The notes under the pieces: model-generated
What the model was told of the DNA's origin: nothing
Database searches by the model: none
Seen by the model: only the letters and a program-made list of their open reading frames with translations
In this document: positions 34,435 through 47,600 of the stretch, piece after piece
Numbering within the stretch: the stretch's first letter is position 1
How the letters are laid out: every line of letters starts with the position of its first letter
Assembly (NCBI GenBank): GCA_951799425.1
Contig: OX637391.1
Coordinates: 49,013,069-49,077,068 of the forward strand
Direction of reading: 5' to 3'
Origin: Ilex aquifolium
Lineage: Eukaryota > Streptophyta > Magnoliopsida > Aquifoliales > Aquifoliaceae
DNA: 64,000 nucleotides
Position numbers and translations under genes: made by a program

Positions 34435-34902
34435 ATATTAATATAGACACTGTACTATTGTAAGTTTATATATTACTAACTAGATATATTCCATAATATA
34501 TAAGCTAACTGTACATAGTCACACACACATAGTTGGACAGATGTGGTAAAATTGTATATTGCTCTACCTAGAGATGAAGGGTAAAATTGATATTTTATAA
34601 AGAATTTGATACGACATCATCTCTCTTTCATTTATCTGGCTGTTAACAAGCGGGGGTGTGAATGAAATAAACATATTAATTAAGAGAGAGTGCAGTGAAA
34701 TTTCAAAAATGTCATTAAATATAACTTATTCTACAGAGGGTGTCGATGAAATTTTCCCTAAATTTTTACAACTTCAGGCCATTCCCATGAAATATAGTGT
34801 GGAGTAAACTAGTGAAAGTTGGATCAACAATTATTTCTTCTCCATTTTCTGGATGGAAATTTCTAAAAACCCACAATTAATTGGTGCACGAAAAAACTAG
34901 TC
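34435..34902. other. repeat debris: MITE terminus and dispersed repeat
   Basis: The end GAAATTTTCCCTAAATTT at 34748-34765 is the exact inverse of 6507-6524. The stretch 34773-34890 is the second copy of the dispersed repeat at 14636-14760. No gene. Confidence 0.5.
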
Positions 34903-35038
34903 TAGAGTAATGTTATGTTCACCAAATTCCTTATACCAAATGATGTGGCAAGAGCACATTCATTGAATGTGTTGTATGTGTCATTGGGACCCACAAATCC
35001 AATAGCTGTAAAAATTTAGTGCACATATCATTACTCTA
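34903..35038. mobile_element. short MITE, relative of 7168-7328
   Basis: The left end TAGAGTAATGTTATGTTCACC and the inverted right end TAGAGTAATGATATGTGCAC pair. TA may be the target duplication. The internal CCAAATGATGTGGCA motif matches the 7.2-kb element. Non-coding, 136 bp. Confidence 0.65.
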
Positions 35039-35688
35039 AGAATTTTAAAAATAAAAAATATTGAAGGAATATACTTATATGTAAATGGTGTTATATACCG
35101 GCCGAGTCCGGGGAATCCATTAAAAGAAGCATCTACGGAATCAATGAAGTGTGTGTTTTTGTGGGTATGTATTAACAAGGAGAAAGCTTATATTTCAAGT
35201 GGGTGATTGTAAACTATAACGAAATTCCTAGAAATCAAGAAATGGTCGTAAACTTTGCACTTTTGCCTCTTCTGCTTTGGCAAAATGATATGTAAATTAG
35301 AAGTAAATGCAGTGTGAAAGGGGTTTCTAAGATGTTGAACAACAAAGTTGGGTCTTATGTCTCCCTAGGAGTTGTTTGGATGTGATGATAATGTATAAAT
35401 CTCAAACTAAGATCATGTCCATTGATATGGGAAATGCAATCGAGGAAAGCAAATAGATATCAACAATTTCTACAAGCTGTAAAAAAAATACAAAATCCTA
35501 TAAATATTGTACATTCAACAGCCTCAGTGCTCTGGTGTAACCATTGACTTCAAAGAACCCCACTATACTAGACAAAAATGACAAGATGGATTATAAAAGC
35601 ACCACAGAATGAAATTGCAAATGGCCACAAACCCTATATTACAGAAGAACCAAAGAGTAAAAAAAAAAAAAAAAAGTATGGGTGATAA
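35039..35688. other. 3' flank of the flippase gene
   Basis: Contains the likely 3' untranslated region and terminator of the - strand flippase gene (TATAAATATTGTAC region near 35500). No other gene is visible. Confidence 0.45.
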
Positions 35689-38600
35689 TTATATTTGGGG
35701 CATTACACTATGTGGACTCATCGGTGAATGCTTCTTTTGTATCCTCGCTCTCAACTGCCTAATCTTTGCATCTACTCTTGCCGTGAACCCAATCTTGGTC
35801 TCCTGTCTTGCTTTGGACCGCTCTCTTCTCCACATATGTCGATCCTCAATGTCCTTTTTGTAGTATTTGATTTCTTGAATAACATGATGATCCATTGGGT
35901 TGAAAGATCTTTGGAAAGATATGTGAGCAAGGTAAGGGAGATTACAGACCACTGTTATTAAGAGGGTGGTTGACCAGTAAATTGGGGCAGGAGCTAGAGC
36001 TTCTACGAGGATTTGAAAGGCGTTACCAGAATATTTTGGTGACAACATGCCATAAACGAAAAGAAATAGATACCAAGTAGCAATGCTGCCCCAGACAAAG
36101 AAGTGTTGTATGAATGTGAAATGACTCATTGTGAGAGCAATTTGGCCGTTGACAGCCCAGATGATGCAAGTGAACATAGCAGTGCCCACAACAGTCATGT
36201 CAGCAGTCTGGCCTCCGGCACGGAAGGCTTGGTCATAAAAGATGATAATGCTAAAGAAAAAAATAATGAGAGAGGAATAGAGACCGTTTCCCATCCACCC
36301 AAAAATCCTATACCAGTCAAAGAACAAGTTTCTGGGTCCTTGCTGATACAATGCTGGAAACTGCAGAGTGAAGGGGTTTTATGTAAGTGTATAAACATTG
36401 ATCTATAAGTGGAAAGAGATGAAAGGTGCAGTGGAAATAGATGAAAGGTGCAGACAAAGATGTCATTAAAAGACTAACCTGTAGGCAAATCTCAGAAGAA
36501 ACGTCTTGCTCAAAAACACCAAGTGAAATGACAGGAAGTGAGGTAAGAAGAACATTGAACAGCAACATGTACCAATCATCATAAACCGATTGCCCAGAAA
36601 AACCAGTAAATGCCTCAAAGTAGAAGATTGTCAGGCCAAAAGCTATATTCTTGTAGAAGAAATAGCAAATCTGGATGCAGAGCATTGCAGCATAAATGAG
36701 AATTAATAAAGTACGAATTACAACTGCGTGAAGAAATACAGTGCACAAGTGCCAATATGCCAAAAATATCAATATTCTCTCTTTTGACATGTAGATATGT
36801 AAAAAAACATTAGGACAAATTATGGATTACCTCCCTCTGATTTGGTTCTTGTCTAAAATTTTTGAGATTTCTATACATAACCCCTTTTATTTTTGGACCA
36901 AAGTGAAAAAAAAAACTATGATTTCAGTTCAAATTGACAATCAATAGATGCAAGTGCCTAAAAATGACTTTTAAATTGCTTCCCTTCCAAAAAAAATACC
37001 TTTTCAAACAAAAAAAAATAACACTCCTGTATCTACTCCCCCTAGCCTACCAGCAGTCCCGCCCTTCATCCTCTGCCCACAAAGCTCCATGGTTCAAGAT
37101 CGTAGTCATGGCCATCGATTCGAAAGGCACTGAGATGTATCGGCCATAACGTCAAAGAACAATATCGCGCAATGCAAACGAAATGCTAGATGGAAGTTGA
37201 AAATGAGGGATTCAGGCCATACCAAATTATCGCTCAACAGAATTGTGGTGTAGCGGATCGATGACTCGGCGGAGCCATCCAAGAAGCCTCCGAATCAACT
37301 ACAATCAAGTGAGACTCATGGTTAACAGAAAACATATATGGATCCTATAACAGAAAGCATCAGGTTGAATACAACTTGGCTAGGTGATGCAAAGAGGGAA
37401 GGGAAAGAAAGGGATAACTAATCCTCACAAGGATTAGATCAAGAAACACAAATCTCCGTAGAGAATTCTTAAGCTCATATTCATACTCTGATTAAAATAA
37501 TGTGGAATACATCCTTATTTATAGACCAAGTGTCCTACCATTGAGGAACTACTCTCCTACTAAAACTCTATCAACTTATCTTTACTAATCTCAATCTGAT
37601 AAATACTATTATAAAATGACAAATAAAAATCCTAACAAATCTATCAAGTACATTTCCCTTTGAACCAAAAACTCTTGGTCATTCCCCTAAGGCTTCCAGA
37701 TTTGATCACGTTGGTCCAACCATCCATCGATTCTCCCACTCTGAAAGAAACTCGACTCTGGCGAGTAAGAAGGAGGACAAAGAATACCATCTGACGAAAT
37801 AGTTCGAGGAATCTATGATGAAGTCTTTTTCCGTCGACGGTTAGGTTTCTTAGTGGTAACCTTACTTCCAATAGATAGAGGACGAATAGCACCCAAAATA
37901 GAACATCAAGAGGCTCCACAATTTGAATCTCAGAATCTGACTCATTAGATTTTTTAGCCTCCTTAGTGATTTCCTTTTCACTTGTCACAACAACCTTTGT
38001 AGGGCATTGGAAAGACAAATGACCAAACCCTTGACAATTAAAGCATCTCGTCTTGACATTAGGATTAGTACCCCCTTGAAAATTAGAAGTAATACCAAGG
38101 CAAGGTGGTTTATTAGGGAGAAAAGCATTCTCTTGTGATTTACCAAATGACTTACCTGGAGTTGCATCTACAGAAATCCTTTTACTTTGAGTTGTAGATA
38201 CCCTAGAAGACCTAAGAGAAGCCCTCTTTTTCAGATCACCTTTCATTTTGATAGGCAATCTGAACTGAATCACAAAGACGACTTGCACCTAACCCTGAAG
38301 AAATCTCTGAATTGAGCCCTTGCCTATACATGACAATCATTACATCCTCAGTCCATGAGAACTCAGATTGGGTGACTAAGCTGTAGAAATTTCCTGCGTA
38401 ATCCTCAACAGACATGCTTCCCTAAATCAATTGTGTAAACTGTAGATGAGCTCATTGCTTATAATTAGCCGGCACAAAGTAACGAGTCATAGCAGTAGAG
38501 ACGAGGAGAAAAGTAGCAAAGATGATGGATTGGAGTTTTGCTACGATACCAATTGATGCGGAGAAGGAAGGGAAAGAAAGGGATAACTAATCCTCCCAAG

Positions 38601-41600
38601 GATTAGATCAAGAAACACAAATCTCCGCAGAGAATTTTCAAACTCATATTCATACTCCTGATTAAAATAATGTGGAATACATTCTTATTTATAGACCAAG
38701 TGTCTTACTATAGAGGAACTACTCCACTACTAAAACTCTATCAACTTATCCTTACTAATCTCAATATGATAAATACTATCTAACTAAAAATTTAAATAAT
38801 TAATAATAAAAATAACATAAAAATCTTAACAAATCTAACAAGTACATTTCTCTTTGGACCAAAAACTCTTAGCCGTTTGCCTAAGCTTCCAGATTTGATC
38901 ACACTGGTTCAACCATCCTATGGCTACGCTATCACTAGGTCGTGTCGGCATCGACCAATACTTTGAATGATGAGCAACTCCTTCCCCCCATCCACCATTG
39001 CTAGTTACTCATCCAAATCTAAAACATTCGGCAACAGCTTGGTTTCTTTCGTTGTGGGAAATCAAACGGAAGAAAAGAAGAACAACAAAGTATTGCAATT
39101 TCAATTAATTTCCTTAACCTTTTCACTTCCCAACAATTTCAAGTAACAAACGCAAAAAGCTTTTACTCAGCAACCAACTTTGAGGCTAATGCTAATACTA
39201 CTACACTGGTAGCTTAGACAGAAGGGTACTGTTAGAGAAAAAATAGAAATGCATAGTATGTAAAAAAGGAAATGATGGAGTCTGGAGCATTTGGAATTGT
39301 AAAAATTTTGAAGAAGAGGAGTAGATAGAAAAAGCAGAAGAGAAAGAAACATTTTGTGAAGATACAAGGCGTAACAAAGCAATAGTATTGATGCCATGAT
39401 GATAATAATAGCTTGTACTCAACACTACAATTTTTGAGCCTCAAGACACCTATTTGCATAATTATCAAAAAAATCCTTGGTTCAGAAGAACTATAAATAA
39501 ATACAGAGCAATGTTAGTCTCAAAACTTACCCAGAGAAGACTGTTTTATATATACATTCTCGGTCTGTGTCCGTGAGCATAAAAGAGAAGTACGAGGAGA
39601 TTGTCTGATTGTTGGTATAAGTTTGTTAATAAGGAGTAAAGGTTAATTTATTCCAAGAATTGAATACGGGAGGTTTGGATGGTGCAAGGATAAACGAGCC
39701 TTTTTTACACATTTCGGTTAAATTTGGATTGAAAACTCATGGTTTCATTTTAGTCCAAAAATGACTCGGGGTTATGTTTAGGTTCTCAAAATATAAGGAG
39801 GTACTGAGTAATGGAGCAAACCATAAGCAGGTGATTCATAATTTGCCCAAAATATTAACGCAATTTACCAATGTAGACTATATAATTCTTACCATCTGAG
39901 CAATTCTCTTATAGCACCAATGTCCGTGGACAACAACAAGTCTCTCCAGAAATCGGAACTGTGCAATGGCAAAGTCACTAGCCATCACAGCCTGCAAAAA
40001 AAGTGGAATTTCATAAGGCTGATCCCAGGTCCAGCAGCACCACATGCTTACGAAAAGGTAATTCATTTTTCCTAGGCTTCTCAAGCCTTAGAAGACATAA
40101 ACACAAATAAATTAAGTTACCCAGAACAGAGTGGGATAAGTTACAGACTTACATGTAATGCCTCATAAAGGAGCAATTTGGTTGTGAAAAAAAAAAACAG
40201 GATGGAAAGGTAAATGACACCGAAGCTTGGCACCGTACTCTAATATGTCTTTCATCACGGCAATCACTATTCATACAATTGGAGGACTTCAGTTGGTAAT
40301 ACTTTTTTGTGATACAATGGGTTCAGCTGACAAAAGTTGACCGATCAGAGCAGCTGGCAGAATGATTCAAATAACCTATCACTGGGTACCCACCATCCAA
40401 AGAAAAAGCAATACAAAGAAAAATACAAAAAGACGAAAAGGTCACAACTGCAAATTAACAAGGCGGTTTGCACAATTCAAGGGTGCAAATGTTTTTCCAA
40501 TTGTTGACAAATAGGTCCCGACACAAAATTGCGGTCTGAGATCCAGGTTAGTCAGACACAACATTCCGATCCACTTGCCTTAAAACATAGAAATAAAGTT
40601 GGTGCCAACCCTCTATGCAACGCATACCAGATAAATTACTACCCCAACCGTTGTGCGTGGAATCAAATATGACGTTAAATTACACAGAATTATAGAGGAA
40701 AACTGGTAAACTGCAAAATAGCCCTAAAAACTTTCAACCTTGAAGTTCAACATTATTTAATAACAACATTTAGGTAACCTTCTTCTGAAAAAAAAAAAAA
40801 AGATACACTATAAACTAATTACTTGTCAAAAATGAAATACATTACATTATGTAAATTAATAGAGCATTATAGGAAGTCTTAGAATGCTCATAAAAATACA
40901 TAGGAAATATATAAATACTAATAATTGAGCAATGCTAAGGATCCCAAATTGTAGTCCTACCCTTGGATCACAAACTGTATTTCCTACCCTTGGATTGTTC
41001 AAGATCCCAAATTGTATTCCTACCCTAAATTGTATTCCTACCCTTGGATCAGTGACTCCGTTAATTTTTTTCAATGGAACCCACTCATCCAAGGGTTTCT
41101 ATTCACAAATGGGATCCAAATTTGGGATGCAAAGTATTTTCCCTAATTATGATACTTTAATAGGACTTTAATCTTAACTAAATTAGTTTATTGGTATTCA
41201 TTTAATTGGATCACAGCCAAAATTTTATGTTCAACCTGTATTTGAATTAACACATCTAAATAAGCTTATACTTGAAACTAAGATTTCAATCTGATCAAAT
41301 TGAGGTCAGAAACCTATTTTAAGCAGACCCACTGACAGCCCCATTTCTGAAACTTAGCAAATATCCTCTGTTCTCGGTCTTACTAGATTGGATAGACCAA
41401 TACTACAAATTCCACACCTCGAACTATGCATGAAAATAGCTTACCTTCAATTGTACACAAGCCCATCAAGTTATTTGATCTAACACATTTCTTGTAGACA
41501 CTAGCACTTCAAATTGACTCGATGCCATGTATGTCAAGTGAAATTACAATTATAAACATTTAATTACAAACTAATTTATTCTTCAAAATGCCAAGTAACA

Positions 41601-44600
41601 ACTCCACTAATCTCTCATTAAAAATCAACAAGTTGGAAAGAACAGCCCCTCAGTGTTTGAGAATAAACAATCCTACCTTTCTCTCGTGGACCTTCCTTTC
41701 TTTCTTGGTAGTCACAACTACAATGGTTCTGAGTACCTCAGTCACCATTCTCACTACCACTAAATTAGTCAAACCTTGAGAGAGATCGCACAAACATATT
41801 CCTAAGATCAAATCTCCATATTTATTCCTTATTGCAATATATTCTATTAACAACAATTGATGTCTGACTCCCGTATCCTCCATCTCCTCTGACATTTGGA
41901 TACAACTTATTATGGCTTTAAATGTGTTAAGAGTCCTTATTTTTTCTATATTAGACATAGAGTAATTAGTATATGGTAAGATTGCAATTATCCTACTCAG
42001 TTATAAATAAGAGAGAGTGTAGGGCAACCTCACCCATACACTACTGATAACTTTTCTCAATCTCTCACTCTTCCTCCATTCTTCTCTCTCTCATAAATCC
42101 TAATATTGATTTTTCTCATTCAACTAAATGTATTTTATAAAATTAGCTTGGCATTAAAATTGGTTTTGTAATATGTCGCTAGATTTTTTAGTTGGATTTG
42201 GAATCATATATGTTTCAATCGTGTAATGCAGAGTGCAGTGGGATTGCTAATGCCATACCTGGAGAGCTCTTGTTGTCTATTGTACCAAATTGTGTATCTT
42301 CTTCCTTCTCGAGCCTTATTCCTCCCTTGCGGGTTATCATCGCTCCAAGGATGGACAGATTGTTCCATATGCTCCACCTTCGCAGCCATCACCTAGTTCT
42401 ACTGAGGTCTTGCCCTCTAAGCCGTCTGTTAGTTCATCATCTTCTGATTTGTCTATTGTATTGAGGAAAAGTACCAGTAACTATACAAAGCATCTCATTT
42501 CTAATTTTATTTCTTTACATCAGTTTTCACAATCCTTTTATTGTTTTGCATCAACTGTGTATTCGATATTTGTTCCTAGTTCTTTCAAACAGGCATTGAC
42601 ATCTCCTGGTTAGAAACTAGCTATAGATAAGGAAATGAAATCCCTTAATGAAAATCAAACATGAGACCTTATTACACTTTCTTTGATAAATAACTTGTCA
42701 GTTGTCGTTGGGTCTACACAGTGAATCATCCTGATGGTTAAGTTAAGCATTTAAAGGCTCATCTGGTTGTCAAAGGTTACACTCAGACATATAGTGTGGA
42801 TTCCTATGAGACTTTCTCTCTTGTTGCCCGTCTGAACTCTATTAGAGTCATTATTTCTGTTGCAGTCAGTGCTAACTAACCCTTGTATCAATTGGTCATA
42901 AAGAATGTCTTCTTACATAGAGATTTACAAGCCAAGAAAAATTAGTCTGTCATTTGAAGAAAGCATTGTATGGCTTGAAACAGTCACCACGTGTTTGGTT
43001 TGATAAGTTTAGTACCGTGGTACTTCAATTTGGTTTTCAGCACTCCACCTCAAACCATTCAGTTTTCACTCGTCATTCTTCTGTAGGCATTATTATTGTT
43101 ATTGTGTATGTCAATGACATCATTGTCAGCGGTAATGCCTCAAATGGTATTGCCTGCTTCAAGGCCTATTTGGGGAAGCAATTTCATACCGTAGACTTAG
43201 GTCTTCTCCAATACTTCCTAGAGATTGAGATTACCCGATCAAAGGAGGGTATCTGTTTGTGTCAACAAAATTACATAGTAGACTTACTATCTGAAACTAG
43301 TACTCTTAGTGCACGTCCAATAGATACACCTATGGACCCTAGGGTTAAGTTAGATCTTCAGAGTGGTGAAGTCTTTGATGATGTAAGTGTTATCGGAGGT
43401 TGGTTGGTTGGTAAGTTGATTTATCTTATAGTTACACACCTTAATATTACATATGATGTTGGTGTGGTTAGTCGATTTATGCATGCCCCTCATAAGCCTC
43501 ATTGGGAGCCTGTCGTATACTTCGGTATCTGAAAGGGCTATAGGGAAAGAATTATTATATCGTCCATCATCATTCATATCTGTTGTTAATTTTTTTAATG
43601 CTAACTGGGCTGGTAGTCATGGTGATAGACAGTCTACTTCTGACTATTTTATATTTGTAGGTGGTAATCTTGTCACTTTGCGAAGTAAGAAGCAGAATGT
43701 GGTTACACATTCTAGTGCAGAGACTGAATATCGTACTATGGCACATACTACCCGTGAGATGTTATAGGTCCGTTCTTTACTTCGTGATATGGCCTTGATA
43801 TATCGCCCCCTATGAAGATGCATTGTGACAACCAAGAAACTATTTTTATTGCAAGTATGTCAGTGTTTCATGAGCATACCAAAGATATTGAGGTCTGTTA
43901 AAAGTATTAGGGTATTATGTGTAAATATTAGAGGGTGTAATACGTCTTTTGTATTATTATAAGTTAACTATAAATACAAGTGATTTGTGAGAGTAGGTTA
44001 AGTTTTACCACTCTCCGTCTTTCTCTAATATTGTGTTAATCCTCTAAACTTAACATGATATCAGAGCAATTTGATCTTAAATACAAATCTTAGTGTGTTT
44101 GTGTTGTGAAAATTCCCTTGACTTGGTGGTGTTACTGTTGAGGTGGTGCCGCTGTCGAAATGGTGCCAACGTAGTGGTGGTACATCGGTCAGAGTTCCAG
44201 CGTAGTGATGGTGCTACGTCTGTGGTGGAGATTTCTGGTGTGAGGCGTTGAAGCTCATCGGTGCCTCTGTGTTTTGCGATTGTGGTGGTGTTCTCTGTGT
44301 TCTGCGATCGTGGTGGTGTGGCCTCTGGTCATCGACATCGGTGGCTTCACGGTGATTGCGGTGGTGCTGCTGTGCAACCTGTGTGGTGGTGTGACAGTAG
44401 CTGTGCAACCGAGGGTTTCTTTTGAAACCCTAATCAGACGAAGAAGATAAGGTTGTTTGGGTCGGTTGAGGGTCGATTCCAACCCACTTCAGACCTGGTC
44501 CAGCCCAAGATCCAAACCAAAACGGGTCCAGCCCAAGACCCATACCAGATCGGTTCAAGGCCGGTTCAATCCCGGTTTGGTCCACTCTAGGCCGGTTTAA

Positions 44601-47600
44601 TCCCGATTTGGTTTACTCTAAGCCGGTTCTGGTAGTTTTACACCGGCTCAGACTGGCTCCTTCTGTTGTTACTCCGGTTCAACGGTCTAGACCGTTTCTC
44701 CAGTCCGGTTCAGTCAATTTGGCACCGGTTCAGCAATCCAGCAAGGTTTTTTCAGTCCGGTTCAGCGGTCCAGCGAGGTCCTCCAGTCCGGTTCAGCAAT
44801 CCAGTGGTCTTCCCTTGCCTGCTCAACAGTCCAGCTGCTTCCTCTTGCTCCGTTCAGTTGTCCAACAGTCAGGTTGCTCCTGTTTTTTTACTATTTGCTC
44901 GCTCCGTTCAGTTATCCAGCAGTAAGATTGCTCCTGCTTTATTATCTGATATATTATTATGGAACCTAAGCAAGATGCTATTGCTCCATCTTTGCCACCT
45001 ACCTCTACTCCTACAGTTCTTATTAATGGTCCCATGACTTCTATTAAACTCAATGGGACCAATTATACTTTATGGTCCCGTTCCGTTCACATCTTTCTTC
45101 GAGGCAAAGGTTTTAAGAAATATTTGGTTAATCCCAAACCTAAGGAAGATACTTCTGGGTATGATCAGTGGGAACAAGAAGAAGACGCTCAGATTATCTC
45201 TTTACTGTTGAACAGCATTGAGCCGAGTATTAGTTCTACTCTGCTCTACCTTGACACTGCCATAGAAATATGGGATCACTTGGCCACTATGTATTCTGGT
45301 ATAGTAATTTTACCCGTGCCTATGAGGTGTGCAAGCAGTACTTCCAACTGGATCAGGGTACTCTGAGCCTTGAGAAGGGTACTCTGAGCCTTGAGAATTA
45401 TTACTCCCACGTGCGGGGAGTCTGTGAGGAGTTGAAGCTCTACCATCCGTTCACTACTGATGTAGCGGTTTGGCAGAAGCAACATAAAGATTTAGATGTA
45501 TATGAGGCTATTCGTTCTCAAATTTTGGGTGGTTCTAGTCTTCCCTCTCTACTTGAGGTTTTCTCTCGTTTACAGCGTGCTACTCTGTCTACTTCTTCAG
45601 GCATCGATCATGGTGTCTCCACTGATCGCTCAGCTCTTGTGGTTCCTAGTAGCCACAATGATGGTCACCGAGGTGGACGTGGTAATTGTGGAGGTCGGGG
45701 AGGTCGTACGAGTGGTCGTGGGGGTCGTAGTGGACCTCGTTCCTGTACTCACTGTGGTCGTGGAGGGCACACTATTGATTTCTGTTGGGATTTACATGGA
45801 AAACCTTCTGGTGCTGCTAATCAGGTTTCCTATCAGGATGACACCTTGGTTGTTGCTTCTATACCTCGGTCAGCTCCACCAGACGCTGGGTTGGTTACTA
45901 TTACACGTGAGGAGTTTGCTCAGTTCATGTCCCAACAATAGGCTGTTCCATCTTCCTCCACTGCTACTTTTGCCTATTCAAGTACCGCTTCCACTTGTTT
46001 ATTGTCCTCCACTCGCAATCCCTGGATCATAGACTTTGGCTCTTCTGACCACATGACTGGTGCGTCTGGTGTCTTTTCTACTTATCAGTCTGCTACTTCC
46101 ACACATAATGTTACTCTTGCTAATGGTACCTGTTCTAAAGTTTCAGATTTGGGGACTACTCACTTGAGTCCTGATATGTCCCTATCCTCCGTATTATTTG
46201 TTCCTCAGTTTCCTTTTAGTTTACTTTCCATTAGCAAGATTACTCGTTCTCTAAATTGTTTCGTAACCTTTTATCCCTCTTATTGTGTATTTCAGGATCT
46301 CCAGACGAAGAGAAAGATTGGTACCGGACATGAAGCTGGTAGCCTATATTACTTTGACTTTGATTCACCTACTCGGGCTCTACAGACCTCGTTGTCTCCT
46401 TTTCAATGGCATTGTCGTCTTGGACATCCCTCTCTCCAGAACCTGAAGCGCCAAGTTCCTAGTCTTAGCTATGTGTCGTCTGTGTCTTGTAAAACTTGTC
46501 AACTTAGTAAGCATCACCGTGTGTCCTTTCAGTCTAAAGTCGATAATCGTGTGTCTAGTCCATTTGAGTTGGTACATTCTGATATATGGGGTCCAATAAA
46601 GAATATTTCATCTAATAAATATCCTTATTTTGTGTCATTTGTGGATGATTATTCTCGTGTGACATGATTGTTTTTTATGAAAGCTCGTTCTGAATTATTC
46701 TCTATATTTGAGACATTTCGCAAGGAAATAAAAACTCAGTATGGTTGTCGTATACGTATTTTACATTCTGATAATGCTTGAAAATATGAATCTGATCTTT
46801 TTTCAGCTTATCTTAGTAAAACTAGCATTATCCATCAGACTTCTTGTGCTTACACCTCCCCACATAATGGTGTTGCTGAACGCAAAAACCGTCATTTGTT
46901 AGAAATGACCCGTACACTGTTATTTCAGATGAATATTCCCTAATATTTTTGGAGAGATGTTGTTCTCACTGTCATCTTATTAATCGTATGCCATCATCTG
47001 TGTTAAATGGACAAAGTCCATATTCTGTCATTTTCCCTAGTAAGCCCTTATTCTCCTTAACTCTTAAGGTTTTTGGGTGTGTCTGTTATGTTCACAACTT
47101 GGGCCCTGGGTTTGATAAACTTGACCCTCGGGCTACCAAATGTGTATTTCTTGGATACTCCCGCACACAGAAGGGGTATCGTTGCTATAGTCCTTCCCTA
47201 CGACGATACTTTACTAGTGCTGATGTCACATTTGAGGAATCTGTTCCATATTTTCTGGCACCTGCTCAACCTTTGAATCTGGACTTTGGGACGTCTCTTA
47301 TACCACCATCTCTTCCCTCACTATCAGATATTCCGCTGCCTACTGTGTTACCATCCACTTTACCTCTTCGTGTATACTCTCGTCGTCCTCGCTCATCGAC
47401 TGAGGTGCCCGTACTGTCTTCCTTGTCGTCTGCTAATCCTAGTCCATCAGGTAATTTAGATTCTTTACCTATTGCTCTTTGAAAAGGTACTCGTTCATGT
47501 GTTACTAATCATCTCATTGCTCATTTTGTTTCATATAATGTTTTGTCTCCTGTCTTCTCTTGTTTTTCCTCTCAATTATCTACTATCTCTATCCCTAAAC

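Noticed and set aside
44214-45062. Open frames on both strands before the copia gag
   Set aside because: Leader of the young copia element, with CCGGTTCAG-type repeats; no domain.
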